Below, piece after piece: positions 26,018-37,015 of a stretch of DNA of 64,000 nucleotides. Both the position numbers and the translations under genes were made by a program. The stretch is from contig NZ_RHUM01000009.1 in the NCBI RefSeq assembly GCF_003937915.1, positions 62,001-126,000 of the forward strand. The letters are read 5' to 3'. Numbering within the stretch: position 1 is the stretch's first letter; each line of letters begins with the position of its first letter. Source of the DNA: Erwinia sp. 198. GTDB taxonomy: Bacteria; Pseudomonadota; Gammaproteobacteria; Enterobacterales; Enterobacteriaceae. The notes under the pieces were generated by a model. That model did no database searches, was not told where the DNA came from, and saw only the letters and a program-made list of their open reading frames with translations.

Positions 26018-27109
26018 TTAGACGTTAAACAAGAAGTTCATCACATCGCCATCTTTCACGATGTACTCTTTGCCTTCTGAACGCATTTTACCGGCTTCTT
26101 TCGCGCCCTGTTCACCTTTATAGGTGATGAAATCTTCATAGGCGATGGTCTGAGCACGGATAAAGCCTTTCTCAAAGTCGGTATGAATTTTACCGGCGGC
26201 CTGCGGAGCAGTGGCGCCAACCGGAATAGTCCAGGCGCGCACTTCTTTCACGCCAGCGGTGAAGTAAGTTTGCAGGTTCAGCAGAGCATAACCGGCGCGA
26301 ATAACACGGTTCAGGCCCGGCTCTTCGATACCCAGCTCGGCCATAAACTCTTCGCGATCGGCATCTTCCAGCTCGGCGATGTCGGATTCAACGGCGGCAC
26401 AAACCGGCACGACGATGGAACCTTCTTTAGCCGCGATTTCACGCACCTGATCCAGGTACGGGTTGTTTTCAAAACCGTCTTCGTTAACGTTGGCGATATA
26501 CATGGTTGGCTTCAGCGTCAGGAAGCTCAGATAGCGGATGGCCGCTTTGTCTTCTTCGCTCAGATCCAGCGAGCGCAGCATCCCGGCATTGGACAGGTGC
26601 GGCAGGCATTTTTCCAGCGCGGCCTGTTCAGCTTTTGCGTCTTTATCGCCGCCTTTCGCACGCTTCTGCACGCGTTGCAGCGCGCGTTCGCAGGTATCAA
26701 GGTCAGAAAGCGCCAGCTCGGTGTTGATCACTTCAATATCGTCAGCCGGGTCAACTTTGTTGTTAACGTGGATGATGTTGTCGTTTTCAAAGCAGCGGAC
26801 AACGTGACCGATGGCTTCGGTTTCGCGAATGTTGGTCAGGAACTGGTTGCCCAGGCCTTCGCCTTTCGACGCGCCTTTTACCAGGCCCGCGATATCCACA
26901 AATTCCATGGTGGTTGGCAAAATACGCTGTGGCTTGACGATCTCCGCCAGTTTGTCGAGACGGGAATCGGGCATTGGCACCACGCCGGTATTCGGCTCAA
27001 TGGTACAGAACGGGAAGTTTGCCGCTTCGATGCCCGCTTTGGTTAACGCATTGAACAGTGTGGATTTCCCGACGTTAGGCAGGCCCACAATACCGCATTT
27101 GAATCCCAT
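26018..27109 (-). CDS. ychF: Redox-regulated ATPase YchF (Obg-like, OLA1 family)
   Basis: P-loop NTPase of the TRAFAC class that prefers ATP over GTP and associates with ribosomes. At 363 residues it has the expected length. The G1 loop is '[15 protein letters not shown]', '[11 protein letters not shown]' and '[17 protein letters not shown]' form the switch regions, 'YIANVNEDG' replaces the canonical NKxD (the NxxE-type change behind ATP use), and the C-terminal TGS domain ends '[28 protein letters not shown]'. In E. coli ychF is directly downstream of pth in one operon; here about 5.9 kb with four genes lies between them, so ychF must have its own promoter. Confidence 0.96.
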   Translation of the reverse strand: MGFKCGIVGLPNVGKSTLFNALTKAGIEAANFPFCTIEPNTGVVPMPDSRLDKLAEIVKPQRILPTTMEFVDIAGLVKGASKGEGLGNQFLTNIRETEAIGHVVRCFENDNIIHVNNKVDPADDIEVINTELALSDLDTCERALQRVQKRAKGGDKDAKAEQAALEKCLPHLSNAGMLRSLDLSEEDKAAIRYLSFLTLKPTMYIANVNEDGFENNPYLDQVREIAAKEGSIVVPVCAAVESDIAELEDADREEFMAELGIEEPGLNRVIRAGYALLNLQTYFTAGVKEVRAWTIPVGATAPQAAGKIHTDFEKGFIRAQTIAYEDFITYKGEQGAKEAGKMRSEGKEYIVKDGDVMNFLFNV

Positions 27110-27449
27110 GTTTGAATCACCTTAATTAATTGCAGGGGAAGAAATCTTCCCCGGTAAGCTGGTTAGCACAAGTTTTTGCGCATTATACACGTAATTATCG
27201 CCTGGATGGCGGGGATTTCTACCCGCGCGAGGGAGAAGGGGGTTGAGATCTTGCTCACGTTTTCACATACTGACAATCTTTGACAACAGATGGAGAAAGC
27301 CGCAGATGCACTGCTTCCTGCTTACGCCACCCTGAAATCTCCCTTCCAGGCAACATCTGTTGCGCTTCTCGTCTTCCTGGCGAGTTCAAACTGTGTCCCA
27401 AACTGGCGGCGCGGTAATCACCTGCATTTAATAAAAAACGGAAATCTGT
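27110..27449. other. Divergent promoter region ychF / SulP transporter
   Basis: This 340-bp region lies between two divergent genes. No motif stands out. A 67-codon frame at 27290-27493 overlaps the start of the SulP gene in another frame and is not considered real. Confidence 0.45.
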
Positions 27450-28931
27450 ATGTTCAAACTGAGCAACCTCAGGGCTGCCGACGTCAAAAATGACGTGCTG
27501 GCCGGCGCTGTTGTCTCTGTGGCCCTTATTCCGGAAGCCACGGCCTTTTCTCTGCTGGCCGGTTTGTCACCGACAATTGGTCTGCATACCGCCTTTATAC
27601 TTGGCCTGATCACCGCGCTGTTCGGCGGCAAGCCGGGAATGATCTCCGGCGCGGCCGGCTCGATTGTGGTGGTGCTGGTGAGCCTTATTCAGACTCACGG
27701 CTATGAATACGTGCTGCTGGCGACGATTTTCGCCGGGCTGATCCAGCTGGCTATTGGCCTCTTCCGCCTGGGGAAATTTATCCGCCTTGTGCCGCAGCCG
27801 GCTATCTACGGTTTTGTAAACGGACTGGCTATCGTTATCGCGCTGGCGCAGATCCCGATGATTAAAAACCAGGGGCCGGTCATGTATGGCCTGGTGGCGC
27901 TGGCGATGCTGATCGTCTGGCTGTTTCCTAAATTTACCAAAGTCATTCCCGGCTCGCTGGCGGCACTCATTGCTATCAGCGCCATTGCCATCGGCTTTGG
28001 ACTGGATACCAAACGGGTAGGGGATTTGGCCGATATCTCCGGTACGCTGCCGTTCTTCCATCTGCCGGAAGCGCCGTTAAGCTGGGCCACGATGAAAATT
28101 GTGCTGCCTTATTCGGTGATTATCGCGCTGGTTGGGCTGATAGAATCGCTGTTAACCCTGGCAGTGCTGGATGAAATGGGCAGTAAAAAAGGCAACGGCA
28201 ACAAAGAGTGCGTGGCGCAGGGTATCGGCAACACGCTGTGCGGCTTCTTTGGCAGCTTTGCGGGCTGCGCGATGATTGGACAGTCGATCATCAACTTTAC
28301 CTCCGGCGGGCGTGGACGCATCTCTAACCTGGTCGGCGCAGTATTGCTGATCCTGTTTGTGGTCAGCCTGTCGAAATATATCGCCCTGCTGCCGGTAGCG
28401 GCGCTGGCCGGTATTATGTTTGTGGTCTGTATTAATACCTTTGAGTGGAGCTCGCTGCGCCGTCTGAAACGTATGCCAAAGCCCGATGCGGTGATCATGA
28501 TTGCGGTCACGGTGGTCACCATCTATACCGATCTGGCCATGGCGGTGATTTTTGGCGTGATCATCTCCGCGCTGGTTTTTGCCTGGCAACATGCCCGCAT
28601 CAGCATCCTGGCGCAGGAAGAGCGCGGCGAGCAAAAGACCTATCGGCTGGAAGGGCCGCTGTTTTTCGCCTCTGCCGCCAGTTTCCAGGAACTGTTTACC
28701 CCAGCAAAGGATCCGCAGGAAGTGGTGATTGACTTCGCCCGTACGCGGGTGATGGATTCCAGCGGCGTCGAGGCCATCGATAAATTGACCGCCCGCTATA
28801 TAGCGGAAGGAAAAAGCGTCAGGCTGCGGCACCTTAGTGAAGATTGCATCAGCCTGTTAAAACAGGCAGGACCTTTCTGTAGTCACGAGCTGGATGCGCC
28901 TGATTATAAAGTTGCGGCCGACAGCGACTAA
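27450..28931 (+). CDS. SulP-family anion transporter with C-terminal STAS domain
   Basis: Inner-membrane transporter of 493 residues. The SulP core has 'DVLAGAVVSVALIPEATAFSLLAGLSPTIGLHTAF' at the N-terminus, 'GKPGMISGAAGSIVVVL' and about 10-14 hydrophobic segments. A cytoplasmic STAS domain occupies roughly the last 110 residues ('YRLEGPLFFASAASFQELF', 'VVIDFARTRVMDSSGVEAIDKL'). It is shorter than E. coli DauA (about 559 residues) and resembles BicA-type Na+/bicarbonate or sulfate carriers, so I do not call it dauA. In E. coli dauA lies between ychH and prs; here that spot is empty and this gene sits between ychF and pth. It ends at a strong terminator. Confidence 0.88.
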   Translation: MFKLSNLRAADVKNDVLAGAVVSVALIPEATAFSLLAGLSPTIGLHTAFILGLITALFGGKPGMISGAAGSIVVVLVSLIQTHGYEYVLLATIFAGLIQLAIGLFRLGKFIRLVPQPAIYGFVNGLAIVIALAQIPMIKNQGPVMYGLVALAMLIVWLFPKFTKVIPGSLAALIAISAIAIGFGLDTKRVGDLADISGTLPFFHLPEAPLSWATMKIVLPYSVIIALVGLIESLLTLAVLDEMGSKKGNGNKECVAQGIGNTLCGFFGSFAGCAMIGQSIINFTSGGRGRISNLVGAVLLILFVVSLSKYIALLPVAALAGIMFVVCINTFEWSSLRRLKRMPKPDAVIMIAVTVVTIYTDLAMAVIFGVIISALVFAWQHARISILAQEERGEQKTYRLEGPLFFASAASFQELFTPAKDPQEVVIDFARTRVMDSSGVEAIDKLTARYIAEGKSVRLRHLSEDCISLLKQAGPFCSHELDAPDYKVAADSD

Positions 28932-28983
28932 AAGCGTAAAGCTAAGGCTGGCCCTGCCGATATATATAAAAATCGTTATGTTG

Positions 28984-29014
28984 CCAGTGATTTAGATTAA
29001 ATCACTGGTTTTTT
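28984..29014 (+). terminator. Rho-independent terminator after the SulP gene
   Basis: CCAGTGATTTA at 28984-28994 pairs perfectly with TAAATCACTGG at 28998-29008, followed directly by six T residues. It isolates the transporter from the EAL-domain gene downstream. Confidence 0.9.
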
Positions 29015-29066
29015 ACGATATGACAAAAATAATCACTGGCAGGGCGTCCTGAGCTGGCTATAAAGC

Positions 29067-29708
29067 ATGACTGATAATTACTGTTACGTTCCGATTCACT
29101 CTCTTAGCGGCGAGCTGATTGCGCTTGAGCTCACCGTTTTACCACACCAGACCGCGCCGCAAGCCGAGGATGCCGAGCGCCGATTGTTGGATCAGCTGCT
29201 GACGATAGAACGCTACGCGGACTATTTTCAGCTGCACGGGCTGCTGTGCTGCCTGACCATCGATTTTCCGCTGGCTTGCGCGGTAACCGAATCGCCTTTT
29301 ATCCAGCAAATCCTCAGCCAGCTGCCTTTTTTGCGGCTGAAGCTTTCTGAAAATTTCCCTAACCTGCACGACGGGCCAAACAACCCACTGCTGCGGGCGT
29401 TAACAGATCGGCTAAATATCTTATGGCTGGATGATTTAGGGGCAGGCGATGCCAATCTGAACGCGTTACAGTCGAAGATGTTTGAAGTAGTTAAGCTGGA
29501 TCGGCAGTTTTATCTCGATAATATCAGCAAGCCGTTCTTTAACGTGCTGATTGCTCATATCCGCCGCTATACCAATCGCGTGCTGGTGGAGGGCGTAGAG
29601 AACGGAGGGCAGCTGGAGAAGCTGGCAGCCAACAAAGTCTGGGGCGTGCAGGGCTACTATGCGCAGACGATGGCGCTGGACGCGCTTGATGGCACGGATG
29701 GAGGTTAA
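29067..29708 (+). CDS. Short stand-alone EAL-domain protein, probably degenerate
   Basis: A 213-residue cytoplasmic protein consisting only of an EAL-type fold. Recognisable blocks are 'SGELIALEL' (the EAL position), 'RLKLSENFPN', 'LWLDDLGAGDANLNAL' (the DDFGTGYSSL motif, loop altered), 'VVKLDRQF' (the conserved Lys), 'VLVEGVENGGQLEKL' and 'VWGVQGYYAQ'. The metal-binding Asn of the second strand is not obvious: 'LTIDFPLA' stands where N-x-S is usual. Loop 6 lacks the TGYSSL pattern. This suggests an inactive c-di-GMP binder or protein-interaction module such as YdiV rather than an active phosphodiesterase. It has its own upstream terminator-bounded start and no sensor domain. Confidence 0.75.
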   Translation: MTDNYCYVPIHSLSGELIALELTVLPHQTAPQAEDAERRLLDQLLTIERYADYFQLHGLLCCLTIDFPLACAVTESPFIQQILSQLPFLRLKLSENFPNLHDGPNNPLLRALTDRLNILWLDDLGAGDANLNALQSKMFEVVKLDRQFYLDNISKPFFNVLIAHIRRYTNRVLVEGVENGGQLEKLAANKVWGVQGYYAQTMALDALDGTDGG

Positions 29709-29917
29709 CGGTTAGCCAGAACCGGAAGCCAATAGCTGTTTGACGTAGGGTTCAATCTATTTTGGGGAAGAATATTCCGCTCCCCTTCAGGCCTGGCTGA
29801 GAGTTTGAAACAATGGATAGCAGCTCTTTACCTGAACAGAAAAAGTTATTTATAAGCATCGAATAACGTTTCCTTATCTGAAATTAAATGGCTTCCACAG
29901 GGAAGTAAGGACAACTC

Positions 29918-31618
29918 ATGGCAATTGAGCAGGTTATAGGAATTGACCTTGGAACCACTAATAGTGCGGTTTGCGTCTGGCAAAATGGGCAAGCCGTTTT
30001 AGTCCCGAATAAATGGGGCGAGGTATTAACGCCCTCGGTTGTAGGCCTTGATGAGCAAGCTAATCTGATTATTGGACGTCCGGCGCGCGAACGGCTGCAA
30101 AGCCATCATGCGCTGACCCAGGCGAGTTTTAAGCGTTATATGGGCACGGAGGTTTCGCTGGCACTTGGTTCCAGGCAATTTCGTGCCGAAGAGTTGTCGG
30201 CATTATTACTGCGCCAGCTCAAAGAGGATGCGGAAAGCTGGCTTGGGCAAAAATTAACGCAGGCCGTTATTACCGTACCCGCTTATTTTAATGACGTTCA
30301 GCGTCGGGCGGTGAAAAATGCTGCCCGGCTGGCTGGGCTGGACGCAATACGCTTGCTTAATGAGCCAACCGCCGCGTCACTTGCTTTTGGCCTGCTGGAA
30401 AATCGTGAGCAAAAATACCTCACTTTCGATCTTGGCGGCGGGACATTTGACGTATCCGTCATTGATATGTTCGAGGGCGTGGTGGAAGTTCGTGCCAGCA
30501 GCGGCGATATCCGGCTTGGCGGCGATGATTTCTCACAGGCGATTGTACAGTGGATGCTGAGCCAGCATCCCGAGCTGAAATCTGCGCAGGCCGGGCTGGC
30601 AGCGGCGCTGCTGGCAAAAGCGGAAAGCATGAAGCAAATGCTGAGCCACGCTACCGAGGCTAAGGCTTCGCTGGAATGGGCCGGTCGACAGTGGAGCTGG
30701 ACTTTTACGGAGGCTCAGCTGGCCGAGTGCAGCCAGCCGCTGCTGATGCGTTTACAGCGTCCGGTACAGCAGGCGCTGCACGATGCGCGTTTTTCTCTTC
30801 AGGATCTCGACCACATATTGCTGGTGGGCGGCGCAACCCGTATGCCGCTGGTTCGACAAACCGTTGCGCGGCTTTTTGGGCGTTTCCCTCGCCACGATCT
30901 CAATCCAGACGAAGCCGTTGCGCTTGGCGCAGGCATACAGGCCGGAATGGTGATGGCCGATGCTGCGGTCGAAGACATTATTCTTACCGACGTGATGCCG
31001 TTTTCCCTCGGCATTGAGGTGGTTAAGCGCCATGGTAATCAGGTTGAACCCGGCTTTTTCCTGCCGCTTATTGAGCGCAATACCTTTTTGCCGGTAAGCA
31101 AAACCGAGACGCTGAATACAGTTAGCGACAATCAAACCTGCGTACTGCTGAAAATATATCAGGGAGAAGGGCGCAGGGTTCAGGATAACGTTTTTCTCGG
31201 CGAAATGAGTATTGATGTTCCTCCTCGACCGGCAGGTGAACTGACCGTTGACGTGCGGTTCACCTACACGCTGGACGGCTTGCTGGAAGTGGAGTGTCGC
31301 TATGACGGCAGTCCGGTAATAGCACGGCTGGTGATAGAAAAGGTACCGGGGCAGATGAGCGAAGAGCAAATTGCCGCCAGCCTGCAAAAGCTGGCCGATA
31401 TTAAACAGCATCCTCGCGATCGCCAGGAAAATCGTGAGCTGCTCGCTCGCTGTTCGCGCCTTTATGAACGCTTACTTGGCGATGAGCGAGCATGGATGGA
31501 TCGGCTGACTACCGCGTTTGAACAGGCGCTGGAGAGTCAGGATCTTCGCCGTATTGCCTCATCAAGAGAAGATGCAGAACACTTTTTACAGCAGTACAAA
31601 GAGGGCCTCCTGCCATGA
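29918..31618 (+). CDS. hscC: Hsp70-family chaperone HscC
   Basis: DnaK-like ATPase chaperone of 566 residues, close to E. coli HscC (556) and shorter than DnaK. The nucleotide-binding domain shows 'IGIDLGTTNSAVCVW', 'VITVPAYFNDVQRRAVKNAARLAGL', 'LNEPTAASLAFG', 'FDLGGGTFDVSV' and 'LLVGGATRMPLV'. The substrate domain begins after 'LTDVMPFSLGIEV' at about residue 365, and the C-terminal lid is short. HscC family members work with a membrane J-protein of the DjlB/DjlC type rather than with DnaJ and lack GrpE dependence. Its stop overlaps the ATG of exactly such a gene by 4 bp. AAGGA lies about 9 bases before the start. Confidence 0.93.
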   Translation: MAIEQVIGIDLGTTNSAVCVWQNGQAVLVPNKWGEVLTPSVVGLDEQANLIIGRPARERLQSHHALTQASFKRYMGTEVSLALGSRQFRAEELSALLLRQLKEDAESWLGQKLTQAVITVPAYFNDVQRRAVKNAARLAGLDAIRLLNEPTAASLAFGLLENREQKYLTFDLGGGTFDVSVIDMFEGVVEVRASSGDIRLGGDDFSQAIVQWMLSQHPELKSAQAGLAAALLAKAESMKQMLSHATEAKASLEWAGRQWSWTFTEAQLAECSQPLLMRLQRPVQQALHDARFSLQDLDHILLVGGATRMPLVRQTVARLFGRFPRHDLNPDEAVALGAGIQAGMVMADAAVEDIILTDVMPFSLGIEVVKRHGNQVEPGFFLPLIERNTFLPVSKTETLNTVSDNQTCVLLKIYQGEGRRVQDNVFLGEMSIDVPPRPAGELTVDVRFTYTLDGLLEVECRYDGSPVIARLVIEKVPGQMSEEQIAASLQKLADIKQHPRDRQENRELLARCSRLYERLLGDERAWMDRLTTAFEQALESQDLRRIASSREDAEHFLQQYKEGLLP

Positions 31619-32976
31619 GCATCTGGCAGGCGCTTGAACTGTCACCCACGCGTGATGAAGGAGAAATCCGCCGTGCGTATGCCCGCCAGTTAAAAAAACA
31701 TCGACCGGATAGCGATCCGGCAGGCTATCAGCAACTGCGTGAAGCATTCGATGAGGCAAAGCGACGGGCGCAGGCTGACATTATCGTTGATCACGAGGAC
31801 AGCACTGCCGATATTTTACCGCCGATACAGGAGAAGCACGAACCTGAGCCTCTGATCCAACAGGGTGAAGTCGCCAACGGCTTTACCGTTGGAGAAACAG
31901 CCGTCCCCCCTGAAGCAGATTTGCTGTACAGCGAAAAGGAGCTGCATAAACTGGCGTATCAGCTGGTAAACACAGAAATGACAGGCATTATTATGATGAA
32001 TCGCCTGTCTGAGAGAGTGTTCAAAGCGGGGAGCCTGCAGCAGCAACAGCTTTTCCATCGACAGCTTGCGGCTGCGCTGGCAGAGAGCCCCGGTTTGACC
32101 GAAGGCCTGCTTGAACGCGTCAGCGGCCTGTTGGGATGGGGAATGGACGAGTACGACTACAGCCATATTATTCCGTATCACATTCAGGAGGCGCTGCATG
32201 AACAACTACGCGAAACTGAAGTGAACCGGGCATGGAAAGAGATGGAGGCAGAGGAGAAGCACGGCACGATGCTCAACAGGGCAGCGATTCGCCTGCTAAA
32301 GAGCGATAGCGAAAAGGTGCCTTTCTGGATACGCCTGATACCGGGCATGCTCACGCTCCTTGCACAACAGGCAAACAGGCTGGGGTATTATTTTCCTGAA
32401 ATTGTTCCAGGGCTAAATCAGCCTGTGCTGCGGTTCCTGAGTCAACCTCGCGCGGCGCTCAGCTGGCAGGGGATTTTTTTGCTGGTATTCTGGGCGTTGG
32501 TCTTTAATGCGGTTATCCCCCTGTCGGGCATTAATACCACCGTTAGCGCTATCGCTGTTCTGACAGTGATGTTTTACCTGTATATCAACGACGCCGTCAT
32601 GCTGGGCCTTCAAAGCAGGCCGCAATGGGTGAAGTGGTTTCTCTTTACCGAATTTATTTTCTCGCTGATGGCGATCCAGCTATTTTTTGGCGGACTGTTT
32701 TTTGCCGCCATCGTTACTATGCCGCCTTCCGGTCATGGCGGCGTTGCGCTGGTTATGCTGCTTGCGATACTGGTGTTGTCGATGGTGTTTTGGGCGGCAT
32801 GGCCACAAGGCATCCCTTTTATACGCTGCCCCGGCAGAGTAATGAGCCGAATCTTTGCCAGCCCATGGAAGTTAATGGAATGGATGGATTTTTCATGGTT
32901 TTCGGTTATTTGGGCGCTACTCTGCCTGGCCGTATTTGTTCTGACTGGCGTAGCGCTGCTTAAGCTCTTTGCTTAA
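31615..32976 (+). CDS. Membrane J-domain protein, DjlB/DjlC-like co-chaperone of HscC
   Basis: A 453-residue protein. The first 55 residues form a J-like domain ('MSIWQALELSPTRDEGEIRRAYARQLKKHRPDSDPAGYQQLREAFDEAKRRAQ') in which the HPD tripeptide reads H-R-P-D, as is usual for the divergent DjlB/DjlC class. A soluble helical region follows to about residue 280. The C-terminal 170 residues contain about five hydrophobic segments, so it should be anchored in the inner membrane by its C-terminus. Its ATG overlaps the hscC stop (ATGA). The pair reproduces the E. coli hscC-djlC association, but at a different chromosomal place. It ends 52 bp from the convergent pth. Confidence 0.85.
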   Translation: MSIWQALELSPTRDEGEIRRAYARQLKKHRPDSDPAGYQQLREAFDEAKRRAQADIIVDHEDSTADILPPIQEKHEPEPLIQQGEVANGFTVGETAVPPEADLLYSEKELHKLAYQLVNTEMTGIIMMNRLSERVFKAGSLQQQQLFHRQLAAALAESPGLTEGLLERVSGLLGWGMDEYDYSHIIPYHIQEALHEQLRETEVNRAWKEMEAEEKHGTMLNRAAIRLLKSDSEKVPFWIRLIPGMLTLLAQQANRLGYYFPEIVPGLNQPVLRFLSQPRAALSWQGIFLLVFWALVFNAVIPLSGINTTVSAIAVLTVMFYLYINDAVMLGLQSRPQWVKWFLFTEFIFSLMAIQLFFGGLFFAAIVTMPPSGHGGVALVMLLAILVLSMVFWAAWPQGIPFIRCPGRVMSRIFASPWKLMEWMDFSWFSVIWALLCLAVFVLTGVALLKLFA

Positions 32977-33028
32977 TCCAGACGGCTGGTTGAGCGCTTT
33001 TATCAGCAATCAGCCAGCCTTAATTGGC

Positions 33029-33613
33029 TTAACCTTTAAAACTGTGCAGCCGGTTCATCGCCTTTAGCCTGTCTTCCTTCAGCCACACCTCGGTACAGCG
33101 CGCCGCTTCGTCAATGGCGTTGTCGATCAGCGTCTGTTCCGCCGCCTGCGGCTTGCCCAGGACAAAACCCACGACCTTATTGCGATCGCCCGGATGGCCG
33201 ATACCGATGCGCAAACGGTGGAAGTTCAGGTTATTACCCAGCCTGCTGATAATATCTTTCAGGCCGTTATGGCCGCCGTGACCGCCGCCCTGTTTGAATT
33301 TTGCCACGCCCGGCGGCAGATCCAGCTCGTCATGCGCGACCAGGATTTCTTCCGGCGCGATACGGTAAAAGGTCGCCATTGCCGCAACGGCCTTGCCGCT
33401 CAGGTTCATAAAAGTCGTCGGCACCAGCAGCCTGACGTCTTCGCCACCGATATTGAGCCGGGCCGTATAGCCGTAAAACTTGCTCTCTTCTTTTAACGAC
33501 TGATTGTGTCGTTGAGCCAGTAAATCCACATACCAGGCGCCCGCGTTATGGCGCGTGGCGGCGTATTCCGCACCGGGATTGGCAAGGCCGACAATCAGTT
33601 TAATGCTGCTCAC
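33029..33613 (-). CDS. pth: Peptidyl-tRNA hydrolase
   Basis: Releases peptides from prematurely dissociated peptidyl-tRNA, essential in bacteria. The 194-residue sequence is collinear with E. coli Pth. The catalytic His is in '[14 protein letters not shown]' (about residue 20), the substrate-binding Asn in '[13 protein letters not shown]', and '[11 protein letters not shown]' and '[13 protein letters not shown]' are intact. In E. coli pth and ychF are adjacent and co-transcribed; here the SulP/EAL/HscC/Djl block separates them. The divergent ychH lies 260 bp away. Confidence 0.97.
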   Translation of the reverse strand: MSSIKLIVGLANPGAEYAATRHNAGAWYVDLLAQRHNQSLKEESKFYGYTARLNIGGEDVRLLVPTTFMNLSGKAVAAMATFYRIAPEEILVAHDELDLPPGVAKFKQGGGHGGHNGLKDIISRLGNNLNFHRLRIGIGHPGDRNKVVGFVLGKPQAAEQTLIDNAIDEAARCTEVWLKEDRLKAMNRLHSFKG

Positions 33614-33873
33614 TTGTCTGTTTTCCTAAAAGGCTGCATCAGGGAAGGGCGCTAGTGTACTAAGAGCGGCGACAGAACTCAAAAGTGCGCGCGAAATCAC
33701 AATAGTTGATCAACGTGATAATGCGTTTTCTATAGAAAAATCAGCGAGGTGCGCGTAAAGTTTTGTCAAACTTTTAGCAACAAATGTGATCTGGCCCGCA
33801 ACGGATCCGCCAGCCATTGCATAAACTTATGGCACTAACCGCACAGGAATGCACTGGCATCTGGAGGTGACAA

Positions 33874-34155
33874 ATGAAACGCAGACACGCTAATTTAACC
33901 GGCAACGCCCTGATGGTGATCGGCTTAGCCGTCATGGTAACCGGTATAGGCTATGCCGTACTGAATCAACTGCCGCAGTTACAGCTGCCGCAAATGCTGG
34001 TTAACGGCTCTATTTTCGCCATCTTTATCGGCGCGCTGATGTGGTTGGTCGGCGCCCGTCTTAGCGGCCGCGAAAAAATCACCGATCATTACTACTGGGT
34101 GCGCCACTATGGCGACAAGCGCTGCCGTCGCGCTTCCGGACACGGCCATCACTGA
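33874..34155 (+). CDS. ychH: Small inner-membrane stress protein YchH
   Basis: A 93-residue protein with two membrane helices (about residues 11-30 and 45-64) and a basic C-terminal tail 'YYWVRHYGDKRCRRASGHGHH'. It aligns along its length with E. coli YchH (starts 'MKR', 'GNALMVIGLAVMVTGIGYAVLNQLPQ'). In E. coli it is a stress-induced inner-membrane protein of unknown mechanism under CRP control. A GGAGGT lies 6 bases before the ATG. A half-match to a CRP site (TGTGA at about 33785) is visible upstream, but the second half is poor. Confidence 0.92.
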   Translation: MKRRHANLTGNALMVIGLAVMVTGIGYAVLNQLPQLQLPQMLVNGSIFAIFIGALMWLVGARLSGREKITDHYYWVRHYGDKRCRRASGHGHH

Positions 34156-34175
34156 TAGCCGGTTACGCCATAAAA

Positions 34176-34206
34176 AAAAGCGGGACAGATAATCTGTCCC
34201 GCTTTT
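34176..34206. terminator. Bidirectional terminator between ychH and prs
   Basis: AAAAGCGGGACAGAT at 34176-34190 and its exact complement at 34192-34206 form a 15-bp stem between convergent genes, with A and T runs at its base on both strands. Confidence 0.9.
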
Positions 34207-34227
34207 CGTTTAGCTGCAGCTATTCGA

Positions 34228-36174
<1,947 letters not shown>

Positions 36175-36178
<4 letters not shown>

Positions 36179-36798
36179 TTTACCGTCCAGCCATCCATTT
36201 TCAGCTTGATGCGCTGATCGCCTTCGCGCAGCTCCATATTGGCCGGCAGGGCAGGCTGCTGCTTGTTGTCATAGGCCTGATAGGTCACCGTCCACTGCTG
36301 GCCGTTACGGCTGTAGTTGACTTCACGCAGACGATATTTATCGTCCAGCGCGTAGTCGGTGGACTCGCCCGGCAGGCCCATCATCCACTGGCGCAGGCTG
36401 TTGAGCGGAATATCCATGCCGGTCAGCTGCGAAATCATCTTCTCGGCGTCGTTGCTGGTATAGCGCTTGCCTTTATTGTCGACCAGCTGTACCACGCTGC
36501 CCTGTGCGTCCAGCTGGAGCTCGGTGCTGCCCAGCGGGTTGGTCAGCAGCAGACGATAGCGATCCGGCGCGGTTTGCTGCCAGTTGAAACGGGCGTAAAC
36601 CTTTTGCTTGTCGGACAGATAGGCAAAAGCGCCGCGCGTCTGATACTGGGTGATTTTTTCGACAGCCTGCTGATGCTGCTGCCACTGTGGCGAGGTGACG
36701 CTTTGTCCTGGCCCCTGGGGTTTATTAACGCTACAGGCAGCCAGCAGCACGCTGGCAAGCGGAAGAAGCCGCAACAGGCGGCGATTCGACATAAACAT
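36175..36798 (-). CDS. lolB: Outer-membrane lipoprotein receptor LolB
   Basis: Outer-membrane lipoprotein that accepts lipoproteins from periplasmic LolA and inserts them in the outer membrane. The 207-residue precursor has a short basic signal '[25 protein letters not shown]' with lipobox L-A-A-C at about residue 22. The mature part shows the LolB barrel blocks '[45 protein letters not shown]' and '[14 protein letters not shown]'. The ATG at 36798 has GAGGAG five bases upstream. It is divergent from hemA and overlaps ispE by 4 bp. Confidence 0.95.
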
Positions 36799-37015
36799 GG
36801 GGACTCCTCAGACTCCGTTCAGGCGCTGACGCGCAAAGTAACCGTTCAAACTATCGACCGCCAGGGGCCGCGTCAATACTCAATTTGACCTGTTTCGTGC
36901 TGAATAGCTATATCAATCGCAGTGAACGGCGAATGTGGCTTTTCTTGATCTCGCGCATCTTGTAGAATGCGCCTCACAAAACCCTATCAACAGTGGGATC
37001 TCCCAGACCTGACTC

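Noticed and set aside
27450-28931. The SulP transporter as dauA
   Set aside because: It is about 65 residues shorter than DauA, and its place differs from the ychH-prs position of dauA. Sequence blocks are closer to BicA-like members.
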